DNA of 64,000 bases from Proteus appendicitidis. GTDB taxonomy: Bacteria; Pseudomonadota; Gammaproteobacteria; Enterobacterales; Enterobacteriaceae. Position numbers and translations under genes: made by a program. Shown one piece after another: positions 26,233-35,228 of the stretch. The notes under the pieces are model-generated. The model was not told where the DNA came from, did not search any database, and was given only the letters and a program-made list of their open reading frames with translations. Location of the stretch: the NCBI RefSeq assembly GCF_030271835.1, contig NZ_CP127389.1, positions 1,338,001 through 1,402,000 on the forward strand. Reading direction: 5' to 3'. How positions within the stretch are numbered: the first letter of the stretch is position 1; every line of letters starts with the position of its first letter.

Positions 26233-27120
26233 TTAACTGACTAATTTACCAATATTTGATTCAGCGGTTTTATTAAGAGAAATCGTTCCATTTCCACCAT
26301 TTCCACCATTATTTCCTTGGTTACCTACATTATGGTGATAAAAAATGTCACGATAAGAGCCATACATTGCAGTATAAGAAAGAGGAATAGTAATTAATAA
26401 CCCTAAACCAAATGGAATAACACTAATTGCGATAATAAAGAACAGTAAAATAAAGAAGAAGAATCCACCAGCTAAATTTATTTTTACTGCCGAAAGGCTC
26501 GCTTTAACTGCAGGGAATGCTTTATAGCCGTTGACTAACACCAGCGCTGGGACAAACCAATAAGCCGCCGTACTTAGCGCACCAAAGATAGCCATAATGA
26601 TAAAAAACAGCATAAAGCCAGAAGAGTTATCTACCATCATTTCAGCAATAATTTCTTCAGGATAATCGCTATTGATAGCATAAAAAATATCCATCATAGC
26701 AGCACTACTGACGATAAGGGCAAGAATAATCCCAGCAAGTAAAATTAGAAAACTAATACCGTAAGCACCCATCAAGCTAAGATAACGTTTGTTATAAAAA
26801 CCAAAGAATAAAGTATCAACATCAAGACGTTGAGTCTCATATTGTTGATGAGCAATTGCCACAACACCTGCGGCTAATACAGTAGTAATAAAAGGAGAGA
26901 TGATTGGACCAATTAGCGGAATAAATCCAAGAATGGTCGATATAATAAGACTAACGATAAAGTAGATAATAATAACGCCTATCCACATCCAAAAACGTTC
27001 TTTTATTAAATCCCATCCTAGCCCTAACCAGCGAACACCCCCTGCGGCACCTCGTGCTTGAGGAATAGGCGTAAATACCTCTTGTGGCTCTGTTAGCGAT
27101 GAATTATTGTTTTGTTCCAT
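26233..27120 (-). CDS. Polytopic inner-membrane protein, BPSS1780/YciC-like, function unknown
   Basis: The chosen ATG at 27120 (MEQNNNSSLTEP) gives 295 residues; the open frame extends 78 bases upstream, but AAGG sits just before 27120. After a polar N-terminus with a Pro-rich segment comes GGVRWLGLGWDLIKERFWMWIG. Five or six long hydrophobic helices follow, including FIPLIGPIISPFITTVLAAGVVAIAH and a C-terminal pair. The conserved core LIKERFWMWIG and PLIGPIISP recalls the BPSS1780/YciC group of uncharacterised membrane proteins; I recognise the type only by pattern. The last 30 residues are Gly/Asn-rich (low complexity). No partner is evident: it is convergent with allD and upstream of pflA's 3' end. 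The gene is not in this place in E. coli. Confidence 0.7.
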   Translation of the reverse strand: MEQNNNSSLTEPQEVFTPIPQARGAAGGVRWLGLGWDLIKERFWMWIGVIIIYFIVSLIISTILGFIPLIGPIISPFITTVLAAGVVAIAHQQYETQRLDVDTLFFGFYNKRYLSLMGAYGISFLILLAGIILALIVSSAAMMDIFYAINSDYPEEIIAEMMVDNSSGFMLFFIIMAIFGALSTAAYWFVPALVLVNGYKAFPAVKASLSAVKINLAGGFFFFILLFFIIAISVIPFGLGLLITIPLSYTAMYGSYRDIFYHHNVGNQGNNGGNGGNGTISLNKTAESNIGKLVS

Positions 27121-27420
27121 TTCCTGTACCTTAATCCCAATATCTTTGTTTATAAATATAAGTCTTCTATAATATCTTTTTGTTTTGTTATTAATCAACT
27201 ATATTCAACTTAATATAGGTTAAGGATAATCTTATTATGTGTATTTTTACTTGTGGGAACAATTATTCTTTTATTAATACAAAATGATTTAAATAATTTA
27301 ATTTAACTTCATATAATTAAAAAAATGACTTTATTTATTTTGAATGTTTTTAATGATATAAAAACAAAAAAAGCAGCGCTTAAAACCGCTGCTTCTTAAA
27401 TTAATCTTAAGTAGAAAAGC
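27121..27420. other. AT-rich gap between membrane-protein gene and pflA, no gene seen
   Basis: About 300 very AT-rich bases hold the promoter region of the minus-strand membrane-protein gene on the left and the pflA terminator on the right. Nothing else is recognised. Confidence 0.6.
27364..27396 (-). terminator. Rho-independent terminator after pflA
   Basis: Perfect 8-bp arms 27371-27378 and 27387-27394. On the minus strand the stem is followed by seven T residues. Confidence 0.88.
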
Positions 27421-28161
27421 TTAGTACATCACTTTATGGCCGTAAGATTCAAGAATTGATTTTACATTTTCCATCGTCTCTTTTGACGGTGGATGAATAC
27501 CATCTAGCTTGTATTCTTCTCCTAAAGCTACCCATTTATGTTTGCCGAGTTCGTGGTAAGGAAGAAGTTCTACTTTTTCGATATTTTTCATATCTTTAAT
27601 AAATTCGCCTAAACGATGAGCAGAATCATCATCATCAGACCAACCTGGTACAACAACATAACGAACCCATGTTTTTTGGCCTCGTTTTGCTAAATAACGT
27701 GCGAATTCAAGTGTGCGCTGGTTTGATACACCAACGAGCTTTTGGTGGATCTCATCGTTGACTTGTTTGAGGTCGAGCATTACTAAGTCAGTGGCATCCA
27801 TTAATTCATCAATAACGGGATCATAACGACGAACAAAGCCGTTAGTATCTAAGCAGGTATGGATATTTTCTTTCTGACAAGCGCGGAACCAATCGCGCAC
27901 AAACTCTGCTTGCAAAATTGCTTCGCCACCTGAAGCAGTAACACCCCCGCCAGAAGCATTCATAAAATGACGATAGGTAACCGCCTCTTTCATTAGTTCA
28001 TCAACTGTGACGATTTGCCCACCATGAGTATCCCATGTGTCACGGTTGTGACAATAGAGGCATCTCATTAGGCATCCTTGAAAGAAAACAATGAAACGTA
28101 TTCCGGGACCGTCAACAGTACCGCAGGATTCAAATGAGTGGATACGACCAAGTACGGACAT
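27421..28161 (-). CDS. pflA: Pyruvate formate-lyase activating enzyme (radical SAM)
   Basis: This 246-residue radical SAM enzyme, the same length as E. coli PflA, abstracts hydrogen from the active-site glycine of PflB under anaerobic conditions. The 4Fe-4S cluster motif CxxxCxxC is visible as [12 protein letters not shown] (about residues 29-40), and GGEAIL near residue 78 is the SAM-binding GGE motif. It lies about 110 bases downstream of pflB on the same strand with a hairpin between them, as in E. coli. Confidence 0.98.
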   Translation of the reverse strand: MSVLGRIHSFESCGTVDGPGIRFIVFFQGCLMRCLYCHNRDTWDTHGGQIVTVDELMKEAVTYRHFMNASGGGVTASGGEAILQAEFVRDWFRACQKENIHTCLDTNGFVRRYDPVIDELMDATDLVMLDLKQVNDEIHQKLVGVSNQRTLEFARYLAKRGQKTWVRYVVVPGWSDDDDSAHRLGEFIKDMKNIEKVELLPYHELGKHKWVALGEEYKLDGIHPPSKETMENVKSILESYGHKVMY

Positions 28162-28186
28162 AACAGGGTTACTCCAAAACTGTCTA

Positions 28187-28211
28187 ATAAAAAGACCCCA
28201 AAGTAGGGGCC
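28187..28211 (-). terminator. Hairpin/terminator between pflB and pflA
   Basis: GACCCC (28194-28199) pairs with GGGGCC (28206-28211) across a 6-base loop. On the minus strand it is followed by five T residues. It would reduce read-through from pflB into pflA, which fits the low need for the activase. Confidence 0.75.
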
Positions 28212-28269
28212 TTTATTCTAAGCGATTTTATTTACTTTCTCAGTAAATAAATGCATATAGTTATCTTTA

Positions 28270-30552
28270 TTACATTGTTTGTGTAAATGTACGGGTGATA
28301 ACGTCTTGCTGTTGCTCTTTAGTCAGTGAGTTAAAGCGAACTGCATAACCAGAAACACGGATAGTTAACTGAGGATATTTCTCAGGATCTTCCATTGCTT
28401 CTAACAGCATTTCACGGTTCATCACGTTGACGTTCAGGTGTTGACCACCTTCGATGCCCGCTTCATGGTGGAAGTAACCATCCATCAGACCCGCAAGGTT
28501 TGCTTTACGAACATCATCATCTTTACCTAATGCATTAGGTACGATTGAGAAGGTGTAAGAAATACCATCTTTCGCATAAGCAAATGGCAGTTTCGCAACA
28601 GAAGTCAGAGAAGCTACCGCACCTTTTTGGTCACGACCGTGCATTGGGTTAGCACCTGGTCCGAATGGTGCGCCTGCACGACGACCGTCTGGAGTATTAC
28701 CTGTTTTCTTACCGTAAACAACGTTTGAAGTGATAGTCAGGATTGACTGTGTAGGTACCGCATTACGGTATGTACGCAGTTTCTGAATTTTCTTCATGAA
28801 ACGTTCAACTAAGTCACAAGCGATGTCATCTACACGAGCATCGTTGTTACCAAATTGTGGGTATTCGCCATCAATTTTGAAGTCAATTGCTAAACCGTTT
28901 TCATCACGGATTGGAGAAACTTTTGCATATTTAATTGCAGACAGTGAGTCAGCAGCAACAGACAGACCTGCGATACCGCATGCCATTGTACGATATACGT
29001 CACGATCATGAAGTGCCATCAGAGCTGCTTCATAGCTGTATTTATCGTGCATGTAGTGGATAACGTTCAGCGCAGTTACGTACTGAGTTGCTAACCAATC
29101 CATAAAGTGATCCATTTGGTTCATCACAGTATCGAAGTTTAATACTTCGTCCATGATTGGAGCGTGTTTTGGACCTACTTGGATTTTCAGTTTTTCGTCA
29201 ACACCACCATTGATGGTATACAGTAAGGTTTTCGCTAAGTTCGCACGAGCGCCGAAGAACTGCATTTGTTTACCAACAACCATTGGGCTAACACAACATG
29301 CGATTGCATAGTCATCGCTGTCGAAGTCAGGACGCATTAAGTCATCATTTTCGTACTGGATTGAAGAAGTATCGATTGAGACTTTAGCTGCGTATTTTTT
29401 GAAGTTGATAGGCAGTTGTTCTGACCACAGGATGGTCATGTTTGGTTCTGGTGATGGACCCATTGTATACAGGGTATTTAAGAAACGGAAAGTATTCTTA
29501 GTTACCAGAGTACGGCCATCTAAACCCATACCTGCTAAAGATTCTGTTGCCCAGATTGGGTCACCAGAGAACAGTTCATCATATTCAGGAGTACGTAAGA
29601 AACGAACCATACGTAATTTCATGACTAAGTGGTCAATTAATTCCTGAGCTTGTTCTTCAGTCAGTAAGCCTGCTTCAATATCACGTTGGATGTAGATATC
29701 TAAGAAAGTAGATACACGACCAAATGACATTGCAGCACCGTTTTGAGATTTAACAGCGGCTAAGTAACCGAAGTAAGTCCATTGTACTGCTTCTTTTGCG
29801 TTTTGTGCTGGACGAGAAATATCGTAACCGTATTTCGCAGCCATTTCTTGGATTTGACCTAAAGCAGCGTGCTGCTCTGCGATTTCTTCACGCAGTTGGA
29901 TAGTCATTTCCAGATCTTCGCCTTTTTCCATTCTTTCTTGTAAAGAGGTGAATTGGGCAAATTTATCTTTACGCAGGAACTCAATACCGTACAGTGCAAC
30001 ACGACGGTAGTCACCGATAATACGGCCACGACCATATGCATCTGGTAAACCTGTTAAGATACCAGATTTACGGCATTTCAGGATGTCTGGAGTATAAACA
30101 TCGAAAACGCCTTGGTTGTGAGTTTTACGGTAATCAGTAAAGATTTTTTTCAATTCTGGGTCCAGCTCACGGTTGTAAGCGTGGCAAGAACTTTCAACCA
30201 TACGGATACCACCGAATGGAATGATCGCACGTTTCAGAGGTGCATCAGTCTGTAAACCTACGATTTGTTCTAAATCTTTAGTGATATAACCCGCATCGTG
30301 AGATGTGATAGTTGAAGCAACAGAAGTATCAAAATCAACCGGCGCATGTGTGCGGTTTTCGATTTTGATGCCTTCCATAACTTGTTCCCAAAGTGTATCA
30401 GTTGCTTTAGTGGAACCTGCTAGGAAAGATTCGTCGCCTTCATATGGAGTGTAGTTTTTTTGAATAAAGTCACGAACGTTAACACCGTTCTGCCATTCAC
30501 CTTCAGAAAAACCTTTCCATGCTTCAGCAAATTTTTCATTTAAATCAGACAT
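28270..30552 (-). CDS. pflB: Pyruvate formate-lyase (formate C-acetyltransferase)
   Basis: This 760-residue glycyl radical enzyme (E. coli PflB 760) splits pyruvate and CoA into acetyl-CoA and formate during fermentation. The catalytic pair Cys419-Cys420 is present in the IACCVSP context. The glycyl radical residue is Gly735 in RVSGYAVRF near the C-terminus. Codon use is smoother and more biased than its neighbours, as expected for a highly expressed gene. It lies 54 bases downstream of focA, giving the conserved focA-pflB operon. In E. coli the operon is induced anaerobically by FNR and ArcA. Confidence 0.99.
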   Translation of the reverse strand: MSDLNEKFAEAWKGFSEGEWQNGVNVRDFIQKNYTPYEGDESFLAGSTKATDTLWEQVMEGIKIENRTHAPVDFDTSVASTITSHDAGYITKDLEQIVGLQTDAPLKRAIIPFGGIRMVESSCHAYNRELDPELKKIFTDYRKTHNQGVFDVYTPDILKCRKSGILTGLPDAYGRGRIIGDYRRVALYGIEFLRKDKFAQFTSLQERMEKGEDLEMTIQLREEIAEQHAALGQIQEMAAKYGYDISRPAQNAKEAVQWTYFGYLAAVKSQNGAAMSFGRVSTFLDIYIQRDIEAGLLTEEQAQELIDHLVMKLRMVRFLRTPEYDELFSGDPIWATESLAGMGLDGRTLVTKNTFRFLNTLYTMGPSPEPNMTILWSEQLPINFKKYAAKVSIDTSSIQYENDDLMRPDFDSDDYAIACCVSPMVVGKQMQFFGARANLAKTLLYTINGGVDEKLKIQVGPKHAPIMDEVLNFDTVMNQMDHFMDWLATQYVTALNVIHYMHDKYSYEAALMALHDRDVYRTMACGIAGLSVAADSLSAIKYAKVSPIRDENGLAIDFKIDGEYPQFGNNDARVDDIACDLVERFMKKIQKLRTYRNAVPTQSILTITSNVVYGKKTGNTPDGRRAGAPFGPGANPMHGRDQKGAVASLTSVAKLPFAYAKDGISYTFSIVPNALGKDDDVRKANLAGLMDGYFHHEAGIEGGQHLNVNVMNREMLLEAMEDPEKYPQLTIRVSGYAVRFNSLTKEQQQDVITRTFTQTM

Positions 30553-30597
30553 GATACTTCTACCTTTTTACAATGGAACTTAAGAAATCAGTCATAC

Positions 30598-30627
30598 CTG
30601 CGTGGATTAATGTTTATCGCCACGCAG
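30598..30627 (-). other. Hairpin spanning the focA stop codon
   Basis: Perfect 8-bp GC-rich arms 30598-30605 and 30620-30627 flank the focA stop region. It has no T-run, so it is more likely an RNA processing or stability element that lets pflB outrun focA than a terminator. Confidence 0.55.
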
Positions 30628-31461
30628 ATGCATTAACCAGTATACCAAACCGACTAGGACTGCTCCGCCAATAACGTTACCGATAGTGACTGGTAATAAA
30701 TTGTCAGCGAGGAAATTCGAAACTGTTAAATCTGAAAATTGTTCGGGTGATGCACCTACTTTAGTCCAGAACTCAGCGGGTGCAAAATTCTTAATAACAA
30801 TACCTAAAGGGATAAGAAACATGTTAGCGATACTGTGCTCAAAACCACTAGCAACGAACATACCGATAGGTAAAATTAATGCAAAGAGTTTATCAATAAG
30901 CGTACGACCTGCATAGCTCATCCAAACTGCAAGACAAACCATTAAGTTAGCTAAAATACCTAAACAAACGGCTTCAATAAAAGCGTGTTCAACTTTATGT
31001 TGTGCGGTTTGTAAGACATTAAGCCCCCAAAGCCCATTCGCCGCCATATGCTGACCTGCGAACCACATTAAGGCGACAAAAAAGAGTGCGCCAACAAAGT
31101 TACCAAGATAGACATTTATCCAGTTTGCAAACATTTTGCACCAAGATATACGTCCGGTTGCTTTAGGAATAATAGTAAGAACAGTAGAGGTGAATAAGTC
31201 AGCGCCACAAACGACGACGAGCATTAACCCCAGAGAGAAGCAGATCCCACCGACTAATTTAGCCAGCCCAAATGGAACAGATGCGGTACCTGTAGTAGCA
31301 GTAATATAAAAAACAAAAGCAATTGATATAAACATACCCGCGGTAAATGCAGATAAGTAAGTCGCTGGAATATGTTTATTTGCTTTATAACAACATGCAT
31401 CATCGGCAACTTTTGCCATATCTGCAGGTGATAATAAATTAAAAGGGCTGTCAGCTTTCAT
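30607..31461 (-). CDS. focA: FocA, formate channel
   Basis: This 284-residue pentameric formate/nitrite-family channel (E. coli FocA 285) exports formate and takes it back up as pH falls. Six membrane helices are predictable. The N-terminal helix MKADSPFNLLSPADMAKVADDACCYKA matches the segment that in E. coli FocA interacts with PflB. The pore signature AGMFISIAFVF lies near residue 40. A conserved His on the periplasmic side (GFEHSIANMFLIP, near residue 208) is the gating/proton relay residue in the family. It is the first gene of focA-pflB. Confidence 0.97.
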   Translation of the reverse strand: MKADSPFNLLSPADMAKVADDACCYKANKHIPATYLSAFTAGMFISIAFVFYITATTGTASVPFGLAKLVGGICFSLGLMLVVVCGADLFTSTVLTIIPKATGRISWCKMFANWINVYLGNFVGALFFVALMWFAGQHMAANGLWGLNVLQTAQHKVEHAFIEAVCLGILANLMVCLAVWMSYAGRTLIDKLFALILPIGMFVASGFEHSIANMFLIPLGIVIKNFAPAEFWTKVGASPEQFSDLTVSNFLADNLLPVTIGNVIGGAVLVGLVYWLMHLRGDKH

Positions 31462-31497
31462 ACTAACACTCTCTTATATGTTGGAATAATTATAGCA

Positions 31498-31546
31498 CGC
31501 AATAATAGTAGCAAAGGGGCTTACTTCTAAAATTGATATGGATCAT
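31498..31546 (-). promoter_or_regulatory. FNR-dependent promoter of focA-pflB
   Basis: TTGAT-N4-ATCAT at 31533-31546 matches the FNR consensus in nine of ten positions. On the minus strand a TACTAT -10 element lies at 31505-31510. The FNR site would be centred about 41.5 bases from a start near 31498, the classical class II activator position. The spacing is inferred, not measured. Confidence 0.75.
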
Positions 31547-31923
31547 GGTCACTCATTAGAACCTCATTTTTAGTGCGTGAAAACCCGTTGTTTTTGCTAT
31601 AACTATTTGATTAATAAAATGAAAAAATTTTTTAAAAATTATCAAAAAATTTTAGACTAGCTGGATAAATAAAGTAGAAAGTAAATATAAAGTATTATTT
31701 AAACCCCGTATGTTAAGAATTAAAAATCAAATTTAACGCCTTCTTTACTTTTGTCATAAATATAAACATTACTTTATTTGTGGTTAATCGTTAATGATTA
31801 CTCCAGACATATATCCATTATAAAAATAAGGTTTTTAAATTTTTGGGATCTGGTTAAACAAATAGCAATTTAAACTAGATTTAAGTAATATTCTTGGTGC
31901 AAAAGTTCAATATGTATTTATAG

Positions 31924-32012
31924 TGTCATATTTAATGCCTTGAATCGTCATTTTTGCCATATTTTGACAATTTTGTCAGATGGCAAATTTGTCATATTGA
32001 CAAATCTGTCAA
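31924..32012. promoter_or_regulatory. Cluster of TGTCA/TGACA half-sites upstream of focA
   Basis: Two perfect inverted repeats lie side by side: TGACAA-TT-TTGTCA (31965-31978) and TTTGTCA-TAT-TGACAAA (31988-32004). A further CTGTCAA is at 32006-32012 and an isolated TGTCA at 31924-31928. TGTCA units recur at 31974, 31990 and 32007, that is every 16-17 bases. This looks like a multi-site operator; the regulator is unknown. Confidence 0.5.
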
Positions 32013-32027
32013 TATTTTATTTTTAGC

Positions 32028-32061
32028 AAAATAAAACACTCTACTTTTCAATAGAGTGTTT
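32028..32061 (-). terminator. Rho-independent terminator after ycaO
   Basis: Perfect 10-bp arms 32034-32043 and 32052-32061 with an 8-base loop. The minus-strand RNA continues into TTTTAT. Confidence 0.82.
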
Positions 32062-32133
32062 CAATTTAAATATGCGCTTATTATTCAGTTAAAATTAATT
32101 ATTATTTAATAAATAACCTTAAACAAAATAGGT

Positions 32134-33891
32134 TTATTTAGTCGATTGACGTTTTGCTTTCTGTAATTTCTCATAGGCAGCAAGTAACGACTGATGAACA
32201 GGTAAATTAGCTAAATCAGGATCAATAGTTTGTAATCCGTAAAATGCTTGTTTGCCTTGTATTGCATTTAAAGCTGCTTGTAATGTTTCTTCGCCATACA
32301 TACGAGAAAATGCGTACATATATTGTTCTGGTTCACGTTCAGTCTCTTGTTGTAATAATAAGAGATTGTGTAAACAGCGATAATAGTTTTGACGCTCCGG
32401 CGTAAATAAAGAAGCATTAAAGTCTTGAGTCCATTCAACCCAAACGAGCGCTTGATCAAGATCGCCACCCGCAAGAGCTAACATTGATTTTAATTCACCT
32501 ACACGTAAATGGCTCCAACCATTATCTTTGCCCGGAGCAATGCCAATCATCTCTCTGATACGTGTAAAGTCATCTAAACCATCTTCATCAAATTGACCAA
32601 TAAGAGAAAGATACTCTTCTTGAGTGCCTTCGCTCGTTGGTAGAGAAAGAATAGTGTCGCGCCAATGTACACCCATAATGTTATTGGCTAATTGTAAATC
32701 TTCAGCAGGGTAAATATCAGATAAACCCGGTACTAAAATACGGCAAGCGTAAACACCTAGGTGTGAGTAGTCCATAATATATACTTCTGCATCGCACTGC
32801 TGGCAAAGAGACATTAAGGTGTGGAACTCTTCTTCTGTTGTACCACTGAAGTTCCAGTCAACAAATGCGTAATCGGCATCTTTCTTAAATAGATCCCAAC
32901 TAATTAAACCACTTGAATCAATAAAGTGTGTTTCAAGGTTAGTATGATCACCAACTTCTTCATCATCAAAGCTTGGCGGATTAAAGACATCGAGATCTTT
33001 AAGGCTACGCCCTTGCAATAATTCAGTGACAGTACGCTCTAAAGCCACACCAAAATCAGGGTGAGCACCAAAAGAGGCAAAACAGGTGCCATTTTGTGGG
33101 TTGAATAACACGACACAAATAACAGGGAATTGACCGCCTAAAGAGGCATCAAAGCTAAAGATTGGGAAGCCTTCTTGCTCTAACGTTTTAATTGCTTCAA
33201 TAACAGCAGGGTAGCGAGCTAAAACTTCTTTAGGAATTTCAGGTAGGCTAATTCTTTCAGTGATAATGCGATTTTTTACATAACGTTCAAAAACTTCAGA
33301 AAGCCCTTGAACTCGTGCTTCATTCTTTGTATTCCCTGCTGACATACCATTAGAAGCATATAAATTAGCAATAATGTTTACAGGAATATAAACAGGCTTT
33401 TCATCAGATTGACGTATAAATGGCAGAGCGCAAATTCCGCGATCATGATTACTTGATTGTAAATCAACTAACTCACTACCACATAACTCACCTTCAGGAT
33501 CATAAAATTTGCGTAAACGCGCATCTAATAAGCCCGCAGGAACAGAATCATCTTCTGTTAGTGGAAACCATTTTTCACTTGGATAGTGAACAAATTCACT
33601 TTCTGCAATATCAGCACCTAACCAGAAATCAGAGAAGAAATAATTGGTTGAAAGACGTTCAAAGTATTCGCCCAGAGCAGAGGCTAATGCTGCTTTTTTG
33701 CTGGCACCTTTACCGTTAGTAAAACATAAAGGGCAATCTTTATCGCGAATATGAACAGACCAAACGTTAGGAACAGGGTTTAACCATGAAGCTTCTTCAA
33801 TGTTAAATCCTAAGTCGGTTAATTTTTGCTGAAAGCTAGCGATAGAATCTTCCAGTGCGGCATCTTTGCCAGGAATAAATGTTTGTGACAT
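32134..33891 (-). CDS. ycaO: YcaO, cyclodehydratase-family protein linked to RimO/S12 methylthiolation
   Basis: From the ATG at 33891 (MSQTFIPGKDAALEDS) the protein has 585 residues, like E. coli YcaO (586). The frame is open for 69 more bases but has no better start. The ATP-binding YcaO domain covers about 60-400, with KKAALASALGEYFERLS near 68 and EARVQGLSEVFERYVK near 192. These supply the Glu residues that chelate Mg-ATP. A C-terminal TPR-like region follows. E. coli YcaO enhances beta-methylthiolation of ribosomal protein S12. It lies upstream of focA in the same direction, as in E. coli. No peptide precursor gene is adjacent, so this is the housekeeping type and not a thiazole/oxazole toxin cluster. 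Confidence 0.95.
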   Translation of the reverse strand: MSQTFIPGKDAALEDSIASFQQKLTDLGFNIEEASWLNPVPNVWSVHIRDKDCPLCFTNGKGASKKAALASALGEYFERLSTNYFFSDFWLGADIAESEFVHYPSEKWFPLTEDDSVPAGLLDARLRKFYDPEGELCGSELVDLQSSNHDRGICALPFIRQSDEKPVYIPVNIIANLYASNGMSAGNTKNEARVQGLSEVFERYVKNRIITERISLPEIPKEVLARYPAVIEAIKTLEQEGFPIFSFDASLGGQFPVICVVLFNPQNGTCFASFGAHPDFGVALERTVTELLQGRSLKDLDVFNPPSFDDEEVGDHTNLETHFIDSSGLISWDLFKKDADYAFVDWNFSGTTEEEFHTLMSLCQQCDAEVYIMDYSHLGVYACRILVPGLSDIYPAEDLQLANNIMGVHWRDTILSLPTSEGTQEEYLSLIGQFDEDGLDDFTRIREMIGIAPGKDNGWSHLRVGELKSMLALAGGDLDQALVWVEWTQDFNASLFTPERQNYYRCLHNLLLLQQETEREPEQYMYAFSRMYGEETLQAALNAIQGKQAFYGLQTIDPDLANLPVHQSLLAAYEKLQKAKRQSTK

Positions 33892-33996
33892 GGCAGGTTT
33901 CATCAATATTTTGCTGGTGATAATTAGGCGCACATGATACTGAAATCCCCTGTAATGCACTAACGATTTCTTATGACTAAAAATTACTATCTATAT

Positions 33997-34033
33997 AAAA
34001 AACTCATTATTTATTTGATATATGAGTTTTTTT
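33997..34033. terminator. Symmetrical A/T-flanked hairpin between divergent ycaO and ansB
   Basis: Eleven-base arms 33997-34007 and 34022-34032 form a stem with A-run before and T-run after, a terminator shape on both strands. It lies in a divergent promoter region about 90 bases upstream of ansB, so it may act as an attenuator or insulator. Confidence 0.5.
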
Positions 34034-34123
34034 AATAAATTCGTTCGATTTATCACGGAATTTATAATTAAAAGTCATCATAATTAGATTCATTTATTTA
34101 TTAATTTATAAGGGATCGAAAAA

Positions 34124-35161
34124 ATGATGAAGAAAACATTGCTTGCCAGTTTGTTAGCTGTAATCAGTGGTTCTGTTTTCGCTTTGCCTAATGTCACTAT
34201 TCTTGCAACAGGTGGAACGATTGCAGGCGGCGGTGATTCAGCAACACAGTCTAGCTATACGGCAGGTAAATTAGGCATTGATGTGTTGATCAATGCGGTG
34301 CCTGAAGCGAAGCAAGTGGCTAATTTGAAAGGTGAGCAAGTCGTTAATATCGGTTCTCAAGATATGAATGACCAAGTTTGGTTAAAACTCGCTAAAAAAA
34401 TTAATGAAGATTGCGATAAAACCGACGGGTTCGTGATAACACATGGTACTGATACCATGGAGGAAACAGCATATTTTCTTGATTTAACAACTGCCTGTAA
34501 AAAACCTGTTGTAATGGTAGGCGCAATGCGACCTGCTACGGCATTAGGTGCTGAAGGTCCTTTAAATCTTTTTAATGCGGTTGTGATTGCAAGTGATAAA
34601 GCCTCTGAAAATCGTGGTGTATTAGTCACAATGAATAATGCGGTTATCAGTGGTAAAGATGTTGTAAAAATGAATACTACTGAAGTACAAGCATTCCAGC
34701 CTGTTAATGCAGGCGCTCAAGGCTATGTGCATAACGGTAAGGTTCATTATTATACTGCAGCATTACCTCGTGCAGATAAAGCCGCATTTGATGTGAGTAA
34801 ATTAACCGAATTGCCAAAAGTTGGTATTGTTTATAACTACTCCAATGCATCTGATTTACCAGCAAAAGCCTTTATTGATAATGGCTACAAAGGTATTGTC
34901 AGTGCCGGTGTGGGTAACGGTAACTTATATACTGATATTTTTGATACCTTAGCTGATGGTGCAAAAAAAGGTGTCGTTGTTGTACGAGCAAGCCGTGTAC
35001 CAGTAGGATTTACTACACAAAATGGTGAAGTTGATGATGCAAAATATGGTTTTGTTGCGTCAGAGCGCTTAAACCCACAAAAAGCAAGAGTGTTATTACA
35101 GTTATCTCTGACTGAAACGCAAGATCCAGCGAAGATCCAAGAGAATTTCGAAAAGTATTAA
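34124..35161 (+). CDS. ansB: Periplasmic type II L-asparaginase
   Basis: This 345-residue enzyme hydrolyses asparagine to aspartate and ammonia in the periplasm. A signal peptide (about residues 1-21, ending SVFA) precedes LPNVTILATGGTIAGGGDS, whose Thr in GGTIAG is the nucleophile. The second active-site block HGTDTMEETAYFLD carries the Thr-Asp pair, and the Lys follows further on in the MVGAMRP region. These are the AnsB hallmarks. Two ATGs (34124, 34127) both follow AAGGGATCG. In E. coli ansB lies elsewhere on the chromosome, so its place between ycaO and serC is a local rearrangement. E. coli ansB is controlled by FNR and CRP; I found no convincing FNR box here. Confidence 0.96.
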   Translation: MMKKTLLASLLAVISGSVFALPNVTILATGGTIAGGGDSATQSSYTAGKLGIDVLINAVPEAKQVANLKGEQVVNIGSQDMNDQVWLKLAKKINEDCDKTDGFVITHGTDTMEETAYFLDLTTACKKPVVMVGAMRPATALGAEGPLNLFNAVVIASDKASENRGVLVTMNNAVISGKDVVKMNTTEVQAFQPVNAGAQGYVHNGKVHYYTAALPRADKAAFDVSKLTELPKVGIVYNYSNASDLPAKAFIDNGYKGIVSAGVGNGNLYTDIFDTLADGAKKGVVVVRASRVPVGFTTQNGEVDDAKYGFVASERLNPQKARVLLQLSLTETQDPAKIQENFEKY

Positions 35162-35178
35162 TTTAAAATAGTTTGAAT

Positions 35179-35214
35179 AATAACAAGGCCTCATTAATGA
35201 GGCTTTGTTATTTT
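35179..35214. terminator. Bidirectional terminator between ansB and the MFS gene
   Basis: A long near-perfect stem has ATAACAAGGCCTCA at about 35180-35193 as left arm, a TTAA loop, and its mirror ending at 35211, followed by TTTT. It serves both convergent genes. Confidence 0.9.
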
Positions 35215-35228
35215 AAAGGGGGAAATAA

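Larger units (their letters stand above)
31462..32133. other. focA upstream control region, no gene seen
   Basis: A 672-base, very AT-rich gap lies between the end of ycaO and focA, both on the minus strand. It contains the FNR-type promoter near focA, a cluster of TGTCA half-sites near 31920-32012 and the ycaO terminator. E. coli also has an unusually long, multi-promoter region here that binds ArcA, FNR, IHF and NarL. I find no coding frame with a ribosome binding site. Confidence 0.7.

Noticed and set aside
31924..32012. CRISPR-like repeat array upstream of focA
   Set aside because: The repeated units are only 6-7 bases with overlapping palindromes and no spacers of even length, so it is better seen as an operator cluster.
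32134..33891. YcaO-domain gene as the core of a thiazole/oxazole-modified peptide cluster
   Set aside because: Length, sequence and the focA neighbour match the housekeeping E. coli YcaO. There is no precursor peptide, dehydrogenase or exporter gene next to it.
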